A model generated the notes under the pieces. The model made no database searches and was not told the DNA's origin. It worked only from the letters and a program-made list of their open reading frames with translations. 64,000 nt of DNA from contig JBBRTV010000007.1 in the NCBI GenBank assembly GCA_038243995.1, forward strand, positions 121,716 to 185,715. The letters run 5' to 3'. Both the position numbers and the translations under genes were made by a program. The DNA is from Scleromatobacter sp038243995 (lineage in GTDB: Bacteria; Pseudomonadota; Gammaproteobacteria; Burkholderiales; Burkholderiaceae_C). Below, one piece after another: positions 7,896 to 15,033 of the stretch; position 1 is the stretch's first letter, and every line of letters begins with the position of its first letter.

Positions 7896-8798
7896 TCAAC
7901 GACTGTCGAGCTGACGCCCGGCAGGCTCGACCAGCGCGGCCACGAACGCGGTCGCGACGCACAGGTCGGCGCTGGTGCCCGGGTTGAGCCCGCGCGCCTT
8001 CAGCGACTCGTCCCAGGCGGCGAAGGCCGGATCGGCATCCGGCGCCAGGCCCTGCGCAAGCAGTGCGCGCCAGGCCTGCGCTTCGGCCATGACAATGTGC
8101 GCCAGGGTCGCGCCGTGCTTTCGAACAATGTGTGAGTCGGCGAACGTGGACAGGAATTCCACGAACGTGTGCTGCATGGCCAGGCGGTGCGCCGCCTCGG
8201 GGCCCAGCCCCGCTTGTCGCGCGACCCGCAGCGCGGCGTCGAACGCCGGCAGGCCGACTTCGAACAGGTCGGCATGCCGGTGGACGTACTGCCAGGCGAT
8301 GCGATCGCGATCGGCGGCGAGTGCCATCGCCTCGCGCAGGCCCAGGGTCGGTTCGTCGGCGACGTCCTGTGCGGGCGCGCTGCCCAGCCCGCCCGGCCGG
8401 GCGAGGGCGATCGCGCGATAGGCGGCGCGCGCATCCGCGACATCGAGGGCGCCCAGCACCTGCGCGAGAGCCTCCCGCAGGCGCGCGACGCCGCCTGCGC
8501 GGGGCCAGTCCCGGGCCGCCGCGGCGACGGGGGCGCACAGCAGCAGGATGCCGAGATTCGTGTTGCAGTGCACCACGGACCAGCTGGCGCGCAGCGCGGC
8601 TTCGATGCGCTCGCCCACGCCCGCCGCGGGCGCGCACAGCGGCCCGGCGGCCGCGCTGGCGCTCTGCAGGAAGTGCGCGGCCTGCATGCCGTGGCCCGGC
8701 GAGGCGATGCTGACGTTGCCGGGCTTGCGGGCCTGCACGTCCAGCGCGCACGCCCACAGGAAGGACTGGCGGATCTCGGCGGTCGACGGGCAGGTCAT
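7896..8798 (-). CDS. CitG/MdcB-like triphosphoribosyl-dephospho-CoA synthase family protein (C1 cluster form)
   Basis: This 300-residue protein belongs to the CitG/MdcB family that makes the 2'-(5''-triphosphoribosyl)-dephospho-CoA prosthetic precursor. A homologue is regularly found in bacterial H4MPT gene clusters, where it likely handles a ribosyl-phosphate step of pterin or methanofuran-type cofactor synthesis. Visible family features are ALDVQARKPGNVS near the N-terminus, the hydrophobic NTNLGILLL segment, and DSHIVRKHG and LNPGTSADL motifs. The start is the ATG at the beginning of homology; no strong ribosome site is seen. It lies 91 bases downstream of the RimK-like ligase gene. Biochemical role in this pathway is not proven. 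Confidence 0.85.
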   Translation of the reverse strand: MTCPSTAEIRQSFLWACALDVQARKPGNVSIASPGHGMQAAHFLQSASAAAGPLCAPAAGVGERIEAALRASWSVVHCNTNLGILLLCAPVAAAARDWPRAGGVARLREALAQVLGALDVADARAAYRAIALARPGGLGSAPAQDVADEPTLGLREAMALAADRDRIAWQYVHRHADLFEVGLPAFDAALRVARQAGLGPEAAHRLAMQHTFVEFLSTFADSHIVRKHGATLAHIVMAEAQAWRALLAQGLAPDADPAFAAWDESLKARGLNPGTSADLCVATAFVAALVEPAGRQLDSR

Positions 8799-8889
8799 GG
8801 GGCAGGTCGCGCGCGGCGGCTCGCAGGGGGTGGGGTGGTCGCGGGAGCGATGGGTGCAGGTCCGGGGCGCAGCGCGCGCCCGACGGAGT

Positions 8890-9822
8890 TCAGGCACTTC
8901 GCCGCGTCGCGCGCGCGGCGTGCTTGCGGTCGAGCAGATCGTCGACCAGCGCGCGCGCGATGTCGACCTGCGCCACGCCCTGCAGGCCCTGCCACGCCGC
9001 CACGCCGTTGACCTCGAGCACGCACAGCCCGTCGCGCGTGGGCAGCAGGTCGACGCCGGCATAGTCCATGTGCAGCGCCCGCGCCGCCGCGACGGCGAGA
9101 CGGCCCAGCTCCGGGCCGGCGTCGTGCGCGAGCGACTGCGGCTCGCAGCGCGCCCCCTGCGCCACGTTGTGGATCCAGTGCGAACTGACGCGGCGCATCG
9201 CGGCGACCGGGCGTCCGCCCGCGACCAGCACGCGATAGTCGTGGCCCGGCTCCGCCTGCGCCTCGACGAACCGCTGCAGGTAGGCCAGCCCGCCGTACGC
9301 TGCGCAGAGCGCGGGCAGCGGCACGTGCGCGCCATCCACCCGACCCAGCCGCAGCAATCCCTTGCCCTGCGAGCCGAAGAGCGGCTTGAGCACGAGCGAG
9401 CGCCCGGCGGCGCTTTCGCGCGTGACGAGTTGCTGCGCGGCGGCCGCCGACTCCAGCGCCCAGGTGGGTGGCGTCGGGATGCCGGCCGCGTGCAGCAGCA
9501 CGCTGGTCATGGCCTTGTCGACGCTGCGTTCGATCGCGCGGGCATCGTTGTAGACGGCGACGCCGAAGTGCGCCAGCGCGTGCAGGATGCCCAGCCGCTT
9601 CGTCACCTGCTCGAAGCTGCCGCCGGCGATGCCGCGCACGAGGACGGCGTCGGGTAGCGCGGCGCCGAAACCCGGCAGCACGAGACCGTGCCAGGCGTGC
9701 GTGGTGTCGATGCGGCAGTCGGCGAGATCGATGCAGCGCGCGCTGCCGCCGCGCTCGCGCAGGGCGCGCCGCAGCTCGCGCGTGTGCCAGCCGGTCTCGT
9801 CGGTCATGATGACGACCCCCAC
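8890..9822 (-). CDS. RimK/MptN-like ATP-grasp ligase of the H4MPT cluster
   Basis: A RimK-type ATP-grasp protein (310 residues). The best archaeal analogue is MptN, the H4MPT:glutamate ligase, so adding glutamate to a pterin or furan cofactor is likely. The N-terminus GVVIMTDETGWHTREL is the pre-ATP-grasp strand; SVDKAMTSVLLHAAG, LVLKPLFGSQGKGL and DYAGVDLLPT followed by LEVNGVAAWQG give the ATP-grasp core and the acidic metal ligands. I prefer the GTG at 9822, preceded by GGAGG and starting just before the first strand. An ATG at 9939 overlapping the mch stop would add 39 residues read from a repeat element. The downstream neighbour is the CitG-like gene. Confidence 0.85.
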   Translation of the reverse strand: MGVVIMTDETGWHTRELRRALRERGGSARCIDLADCRIDTTHAWHGLVLPGFGAALPDAVLVRGIAGGSFEQVTKRLGILHALAHFGVAVYNDARAIERSVDKAMTSVLLHAAGIPTPPTWALESAAAAQQLVTRESAAGRSLVLKPLFGSQGKGLLRLGRVDGAHVPLPALCAAYGGLAYLQRFVEAQAEPGHDYRVLVAGGRPVAAMRRVSSHWIHNVAQGARCEPQSLAHDAGPELGRLAVAAARALHMDYAGVDLLPTRDGLCVLEVNGVAAWQGLQGVAQVDIARALVDDLLDRKHAARATRRSA

Positions 9823-9852
9823 GCTCCCTCCGGTCGCTGCCGCCCGAGGGGG
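9816..9852. repeat. Burkholderiales-type intergenic hairpin repeat
   Basis: A CCCCC...GGGGG element of about 37 bases, with a body reading CTCCCTCCGGTCGCTGCCG, resembles the short intergenic repeats common in Comamonadaceae and related Burkholderiales. It sits between mch and the RimK-like gene, and its edge overlaps the start of that gene. Identification is from memory of the repeat pattern; a genome-wide count would settle it. Confidence 0.45.
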
Positions 9853-9935
9853 TGTTCGGTTCGGCTCGGCTGCGAGCCTCGCTTCCGTCTGCTTGGTTGG
9901 GCCTGCGGCCAGCGTCCCGCGCAGACTCGAGGGGC

Positions 9936-10916
9936 TCATGGCGCTTGCCATAGGTCTAGTAGTAGGTCCATGTGCATCCGCCCGGCATGCCAGGTGCGGC
10001 CGGAGCCGAGGTGGCTGACCCAGACCTCGGCGGGCGCGAAGAGCGCGCCGTCGAGCTTGTAGAAGTCGTATTCCGCCGCCGCGAACAGCTCGCCGAACGA
10101 ACGCCCGTGGTCGCGCGAATTCGTCGACGGCAGCCGCAGCGCGAGGTCGTGCGCCGCGTCGGCCTCGCCGCCGACCGTCAGGTGCACCTGGCCGCCGTAG
10201 AGGATCGCATCGTTGGTGCGCGCCATGGCCTCCAGGCCGTCCGCGCCGCGCGCGGGCAGCGGCGCGATCGCGCTGCCTTCGACGATGTCGGCGAGCGCGA
10301 AGCCCAGCTCGTGCGCGCGATGCAGCGCGACTTCGAGCACCCGCGCCACCACCTGCGTGGTGCCGGCGAGGCTGGCCGTGGGCGTCAGCACGAGGCTCAG
10401 GGCGCCGGGGGCGAGGCCGCAATCGCGCAACACCTTCTCCACGACGACCGGCGGCGGCGGCCGGTCGACCTCCAGCACGAGCGCGCCGTGGTCGGCGTCG
10501 TCGACGTAGCCGAGCTCGGCGAACAGCGGCTCCTTGCGCGACAGCGCGCGCGCGGGGCCGGAGCCGAGCGCGAAGAACTTCTTGCCGCCCGTCTCTTCCT
10601 TGCTGGCGGCGAGGCTCCAGCCCGCGTACTGGCTCGCCATGCAGGCCAGCACCGGCTGCGAGCTGCGCACCTGCAGCCATGTGGGCCAGCCGTGGCGCGC
10701 GCCGCCCTGCAGCCGTACTTCGCCCAGGCCGCCCATGCAGAGTTCGGCCACCAGCAGCCCGGCCTCGACGCTGCCCTGCACGGCCACCCCGGCATCGATG
10801 ACCATGACGCCGCTCGCCTCCCGCGTCGCGGCGATGCGCAGGCGCTCGGCGTCGCGCACGAGCCGCTCCACCCACGGCGCCGCCAGCCGGTTCACGCTCA
10901 CTGCAGGCCAGGTCAT
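9936..10916 (-). CDS. mch: Methenyl-H4MPT cyclohydrolase
   Basis: Mch interconverts methenyl-H4MPT and 5-formyl-H4MPT in the cytoplasm. The 326-residue length is normal for the family. Characteristic segments include SVEAGLLVAELCMGGLGEVRL, MASQYAGWSL followed by FFALGSGPARAL, and RTNDAILYGGQVHL. The ATG overlaps the stop of the upstream ATP-grasp gene, so translation is coupled. The order ATP-grasp, mch, RimK-like ligase matches other bacterial H4MPT clusters. No anomalies in length or key motifs were seen. Confidence 0.96.
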   Translation of the reverse strand: MTWPAVSVNRLAAPWVERLVRDAERLRIAATREASGVMVIDAGVAVQGSVEAGLLVAELCMGGLGEVRLQGGARHGWPTWLQVRSSQPVLACMASQYAGWSLAASKEETGGKKFFALGSGPARALSRKEPLFAELGYVDDADHGALVLEVDRPPPPVVVEKVLRDCGLAPGALSLVLTPTASLAGTTQVVARVLEVALHRAHELGFALADIVEGSAIAPLPARGADGLEAMARTNDAILYGGQVHLTVGGEADAAHDLALRLPSTNSRDHGRSFGELFAAAEYDFYKLDGALFAPAEVWVSHLGSGRTWHAGRMHMDLLLDLWQAP

Positions 10917-12214
10917 GTCGCGAACTCCTCGCAGGGGATCGAATGCGGGGCGCCGGACGGCGCGCACGCCCCGGTCGCCGCGGTGGATGAAGCCGTTTCC
11001 AGCAGCCGGTGCACCTGCGCGACGTGGCGCTCGAGCACTTGCGCGACTTCGCGCAGGTCCGGTGCCTCGGCACTCACGCTGCAGACCGGGTCGCCGCGCG
11101 CGAGGCGGGTGCCGGCCATGGGCGCGTCGTGACAGCGGCGCGAGCGCCCGAGCGCGTCGGCGAGTCCGGGATCGACTTCGCAGGCGCGCTCCGCGAAGAC
11201 GATGCGCGTTCCGCGCGCCCCCGCAGGGTGGCGCGGCCGCGTCGCCGGCAGCCGGCCGCGCACCGCGTCGACGTGGGCGCGCAGGAGTCCGCCGCGCCAG
11301 GCGTGCGCATGCAACACCATGCTGGCAGAGGGGCGCGGGTTGATCTCGAGCAGCCAGGGCGTGCCGGCATCGGCCACGAAGTCGAGGCTGGCCAGGCCGC
11401 GCAGCCCGAACTCGGGCACCAGCCCGGCCAGCGCCTGCTCGATGCGCGCGGCCAGTCCGGCGGCGACGACCGGACCGACGGCACCGCAGTAGACATGCGG
11501 ATGGCCCGCCAGCGGCCGGATCTCGAGCCGGTTGAGCGCGACCAGGCGGGCGTGCCGCCCGTCGGCCAGGAACAGTGCCGACATCGGCACGCCGGGCTGG
11601 AAACGCTGGTAATACGTGTCGGCCGCGGGCGGGTCGCGGTGCGTGCCGGCGGCGTCGCGGATGTGCCAGCCCCCGCAGCCGCCGGCGCGCTTGGCGAGCC
11701 AGCCCTGGGGCGCGGCGGGTGGTTCGTGCACGACCGCGGGGTGGGCCAACCCGAGCCGGTCGAGTGCCGCGAAGAACGCGCGCGCGTCGCGCAGCCGGGT
11801 GACCTGCGCGGATGGCGTCGCGAGGCAGGCCAGGGTGTCGGCACCCGCATCGAGCAGCGTCGGCGCCTGCTCGAAGCCGCTGCCGGGCACCCAGCCCATG
11901 ACGCGCGGATAGCGGGCGGCCTGGCGCAACGCCTCGGCCAGCCGCACGGGATCGATGCGCAGCGTCGCGGGGTCGCCGATGCAGGTCCAGCGGCGCGCGG
12001 CGCGCCGGGTGTCCTGGTCGCCGAACAGGTCGAGGGCGATCACCTGCCACCCGGCCTGGCGCGCCGATTCGGCCAGCGCCCGCACCGAGAGGCCCGCCAC
12101 GACGAGGGTCGCACGCCGCTCGGCGCCGGGGCCGGCGCACGCTGGCGTCGACGCGGGATCGGACTCGTCCGGCGCCGCTAGGGAGGCGTCTGCCGGCAGG
12201 CCCATCGGGGTCAC
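10913..12214 (-). CDS. ATP-grasp domain protein of the H4MPT cluster
   Basis: An ATP-grasp protein of 433 residues found between mch and mtdB, where bacterial methylotrophs carry one of the uncharacterised genes of H4MPT or methylofuran biosynthesis. After a low-complexity N-terminus comes a Rossmann-like strand (TLVVAGLSVRALAESAR) and then an ATP-grasp core with WLAKRAGGCGGWHI, YYQRFQPGVPMSALFLADG and SLDFVADAGTPWLLEINPRPSASM, the last carrying the acidic and Asn metal ligands. The C-terminal 130 residues are less conserved-looking. A GTG in a GTGA overlap with the mtdB stop is used as the start; an ATG three codons later is an alternative. The substrate is unknown. Confidence 0.87.
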   Translation of the reverse strand: MTPMGLPADASLAAPDESDPASTPACAGPGAERRATLVVAGLSVRALAESARQAGWQVIALDLFGDQDTRRAARRWTCIGDPATLRIDPVRLAEALRQAARYPRVMGWVPGSGFEQAPTLLDAGADTLACLATPSAQVTRLRDARAFFAALDRLGLAHPAVVHEPPAAPQGWLAKRAGGCGGWHIRDAAGTHRDPPAADTYYQRFQPGVPMSALFLADGRHARLVALNRLEIRPLAGHPHVYCGAVGPVVAAGLAARIEQALAGLVPEFGLRGLASLDFVADAGTPWLLEINPRPSASMVLHAHAWRGGLLRAHVDAVRGRLPATRPRHPAGARGTRIVFAERACEVDPGLADALGRSRRCHDAPMAGTRLARGDPVCSVSAEAPDLREVAQVLERHVAQVHRLLETASSTAATGACAPSGAPHSIPCEEFAT

Positions 12215-13128
12215 AGGCGCTTGTCCGCGAGCAGCTCGCGCGCCACCGCCATCGCCTCGGCGAATCCGAGCGTGACGGCGCGCTGCGCCTCGCGCATGCG
12301 CACGAGCAGCTGGTTCTGCACCCGGTACTTGACGTTGCCCACGGCAAGCGCGCCGATGCCCACGATGCCCGTCCCCGGAATCAGGACGGCGTCGTCCATC
12401 ACGCCGACACCTTCGAGGCCGAGCGGCGGCACGGCGTTGACGTCGGCCAGGATCAGCAACCGCGGCGCCGCGGCGCGGTCATCCGCGGCGAGCACCTGCA
12501 CGCCGGCCGCGGCCACGCCGAGCACCACGTCCGCCTCGACGAGCGCGGCGCGCAACGCGGGGCGGTCGAGCGTCGACACCGCCGCCAGCGAGACCGCGAA
12601 GCGCCGGCCGGTCTCGAGCGCCGCCGCCTGGGCGGTCGCCAGGCCCTTGTGGCTGCCGAGCACGGCGACGGCGCCGGCCTGCGCGCACAACACCCCGGCG
12701 ATGCGGCCGACGGTGCCGGTGCCGCCCAGCAGCAGGACGCGCTTGCCTTCCAGTCCCGTCGCGTGATGGCGGCGCAACGCGGCCTCGGTGCAGGCGACGA
12801 GCGCCGCCGCCGTCGTGTACGAGCCGCTGGGGTCGGCGAACAGCGAGACGGAGAACGGCGGCACCATCGCCCTGGCCGCCAGGTCGAGCATGTCGGCGGC
12901 GACGAGCACGTCGCGCCCGCCGATGAAGATGCCGGTGCGCGACACGCCCTTGGGCCCGCGCGAGAAGATCGCGTCCTGGGTGAGGGCGGCGACGCCCTCA
13001 GGCGCGACGTTGCAGTAGGGCACGATGATCTGGTAGCCGGCATCGGCGGCCATGTTCACGTCGAACGGACTCATCTGCGCGCCGGGCGTGAACATGTGAA
13101 GGATGTAGGGACGGTCCATGGTTTTCAT
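12211..13128 (-). CDS. mtdB: NAD(P)-dependent methylene-H4MPT dehydrogenase
   Basis: MtdB oxidises methylene-H4MPT to methenyl-H4MPT with NAD(P)+. The 305-residue protein starts with a YILHMFTPGAQMSPFDVNMA segment typical of the family, and a Rossmann dinucleotide-binding motif GKRVLLLGGTGTVGR follows in the second half. ILADVNAVPPLGLEGV and GIGALAVGNVKYRVQ are family signatures near the C-terminus. The ATG overlaps the mptG stop; a second ATG three codons in is possible. Product identity is firm; whether NADP or NAD is preferred cannot be read from sequence with certainty. Confidence 0.95.
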   Translation of the reverse strand: MKTMDRPYILHMFTPGAQMSPFDVNMAADAGYQIIVPYCNVAPEGVAALTQDAIFSRGPKGVSRTGIFIGGRDVLVAADMLDLAARAMVPPFSVSLFADPSGSYTTAAALVACTEAALRRHHATGLEGKRVLLLGGTGTVGRIAGVLCAQAGAVAVLGSHKGLATAQAAALETGRRFAVSLAAVSTLDRPALRAALVEADVVLGVAAAGVQVLAADDRAAAPRLLILADVNAVPPLGLEGVGVMDDAVLIPGTGIVGIGALAVGNVKYRVQNQLLVRMREAQRAVTLGFAEAMAVARELLADKRL

Positions 13129-14264
13129 TCGGCGGGGCGGCGGGCGCCCCGCAGGTCGAGGTTGTGCCGTACGCAGGCCGGGTCCGTGGGCCGGCGGCGC
13201 AGGCCGTCGTCGACGGCGCGCAGGCTGCCGACCGACGCGCCGCGATTGCGGGCGGCGACGACCTCCACGCGCAGCGCCGGATCGACGACGCCCGCGGCGC
13301 GCGCCGCCGCAAGCACCCTCAGGGCCTCGCCGGGGGAGGCGACGACCGCGAAACCGGTCGGCCCCCAGGAACTCTGGCCGCAGCCGGCGACCGCGTGGGC
13401 GCCGATCCAGTCGACGAGACGACCGACCGCGGCGCTCGTGAAGGCGCGCCCGTCCTGTGCCGGCGCGAAATGCTCTCCGAGCAGGCGCTGCACGTGCGTG
13501 ACGCCGGCCGCGAAGGGCGCGAATTCGTCTCCCGCGGCGCCCGGCAGCACGCGCATGAGCACCTCGTGGCAGATCTCGGCCGACTGCGCGCGCGACAGGG
13601 GCGGCAGCAGCGCGAGCGCGGTCTTTTCGGCCACGCCGCTCAGGCCGTGCGCCCGCGCATCCAATACCAGGATGACGCGCCAGGCCGCGGGGACGTCGAT
13701 GCGCGACACGAGCGCCGCCGCCGTGCCGTCGGCGCGCGGCCCGCCGTCGAGCAGCAGCCCGCCCTGGTCGAAGCCGCCGATGCCCACGCCCGAGCGCAGC
13801 CCGCGCCCGAGCAGCGCTGCCAGCTCGGCCGTGCCCAGCGCGAGCCCGAACACCGCGCAGAACGCGCGTCCGACGGCCAGCGCGAGCTGAGTGCCCGAGC
13901 CCAGCCCCGCATGCGCGGGCAAGGTGGCGCGCAGGCGCAGGCTGACGCGGGCGTCGCAACCCGTCGCGCGGCGCAGCGCCTGCAGATGTTCGTGCGCGCG
14001 CGCCAGCTCCCCCGCGGCGCCGGCGCAGGCTTCGAGCCGGTCGGCGTCGGCCCGCTGCAGTTCGACCACCGTCTCGAAACCGTCCACGACCAGGCCGAGG
14101 CTGCCGAAGCGCCGCCCGAGCGTGGCGGCCGGATCGAGGAAGCCCAGGTGCAGCCGACCCGGGGCGCGGACGCTCGCACCCGCGGCCAGGCGCGCGCGCG
14201 TGTTGGCGGCGTCGACGATGGTCGCGACGACGGCATTGCGGGTCGAAGCGGTGCCGCGCGTCAT
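13125..14264 (-). CDS. mptG: Beta-ribofuranosylaminobenzene 5'-phosphate synthase (GHMP fold)
   Basis: Beta-RFAP synthase condenses p-aminobenzoate with PRPP, releasing CO2, to start the arylamine arm of H4MPT. The 379 residues show the GHMP-kinase-like fold: APGRLHLGFLDP near residue 35, the glycine-rich LPAHAGLGSGTQLALAVGRA, and FDQGGLLLDGG. A C-terminal CGQSSWGPTGFAV loop is also typical. The ATG overlaps the FolB-like stop by 4 bases. A PabB-PabC fusion 15 kb away in the same cluster would supply p-aminobenzoate. Confidence 0.93.
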   Translation of the reverse strand: MTRGTASTRNAVVATIVDAANTRARLAAGASVRAPGRLHLGFLDPAATLGRRFGSLGLVVDGFETVVELQRADADRLEACAGAAGELARAHEHLQALRRATGCDARVSLRLRATLPAHAGLGSGTQLALAVGRAFCAVFGLALGTAELAALLGRGLRSGVGIGGFDQGGLLLDGGPRADGTAAALVSRIDVPAAWRVILVLDARAHGLSGVAEKTALALLPPLSRAQSAEICHEVLMRVLPGAAGDEFAPFAAGVTHVQRLLGEHFAPAQDGRAFTSAAVGRLVDWIGAHAVAGCGQSSWGPTGFAVVASPGEALRVLAAARAAGVVDPALRVEVVAARNRGASVGSLRAVDDGLRRRPTDPACVRHNLDLRGARRPAE

Positions 14265-14770
14265 GCGTCGTCGTCCGCACGGCTGCCGGGCACGAGGCCG
14301 GCGCCGATGAGCCGCAATGTGGCGGCGCGGTGGCTCGCCGGCGGCGCGGCGTGCACCGGGCGCCGGCGCTCTATCATCACGCCGACGGCGTCGGTGTCCT
14401 CGAACTTGGCGGGCTTGGCGATGCGCACGCGCACCCATTGCGCGCCGAACTCGACCAGCGCAATGTGCGCCACTTGTTCCGCGAGCGCCTCGAGCAGCCG
14501 CACACCGTGTTCCGTCATCAGGCGGCGCAGGCGCAGCCGCAGTTCGCCGTAGTCGATCGTGTCGCCGATCAGGTCGGTATCGCAGGCGCGGGCGCGGGCG
14601 ACACCGGCGCAGACGTCGATCACCAGCGGCTGCGGCAGGTGCAGCTCGCTCTCGTGGATGCCGATGACGGTCTGGCCCATGAAGCCGTCGATGAAGATCA
14701 GGTCGAGCGGCTCGTCGCCCGCGCGCGGCAGGGGGGTGGCTGGCAGTGGGGTCTCGAAGGCAATCGTCAT
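14261..14770 (-). CDS. FolB-like dihydroneopterin aldolase family protein
   Basis: A 169-residue protein of the dihydroneopterin aldolase/epimerase fold, expected to act on the pterin arm of H4MPT. Signature segments are LIFIDGFMGQTVIGIHESELHLPQP, where IGIHE matches FolB, TIDYGELRLRL, and LLEALAEQVAHIAL. It has a short variable N-terminus and a C-terminal extension of about 40 residues beyond standard FolB. It is the first gene of the minus-strand operon folB-like/mptG/mtdB/ATP-grasp/mch, and its start lies about 34 bases after the predicted transcript start from a sigma-54 type promoter. Confidence 0.85.
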   Translation of the reverse strand: MTIAFETPLPATPLPRAGDEPLDLIFIDGFMGQTVIGIHESELHLPQPLVIDVCAGVARARACDTDLIGDTIDYGELRLRLRRLMTEHGVRLLEALAEQVAHIALVEFGAQWVRVRIAKPAKFEDTDAVGVMIERRRPVHAAPPASHRAATLRLIGAGLVPGSRADDDA

Positions 14771-14812
14771 GGGGCTTCCCGGCGTGTGAAGAATGCACGC
14801 GCGAGGGGATGT

Positions 14813-14828
14813 AGCAACTTGCGGGCCA
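14813..14828 (-). promoter_or_regulatory. Predicted sigma-54 (-24/-12) promoter for the folB-mptG-mtdB-mch operon
   Basis: Read on the minus strand the sequence is TGGCCCGCAAGTTGCT. It matches the TGGCAC-N5-TTGCW consensus at all but one position, with the required GG-N10-GC spacing. Transcription would start about 34 bases before the FolB-like ATG. The divergent neighbour encodes a sigma-54 activator. A 10-base palindrome, CAATGCATTG, at 14973-14982 lies about 150 bases upstream, where an enhancer site could be. Confidence 0.68.
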
Positions 14829-15033
14829 TTCGGGGGCAGGGCTTGCACCGAGCGGAAGACGCTCCTGCGCCCGACGCCGCAGTACGGGTTGCCCCCATGA
14901 GCGGCACGGCGCGCGGCCGTCGCGCCACGGCGCAGGACAAATCGCGCGTGCAGTCCAGCACCGCCTGCCGCACAATGCATTGCAGATTCGCCGGCAAGGC
15001 TGTGCCTCCAGGCGAACGACCGGAGACAATTCC

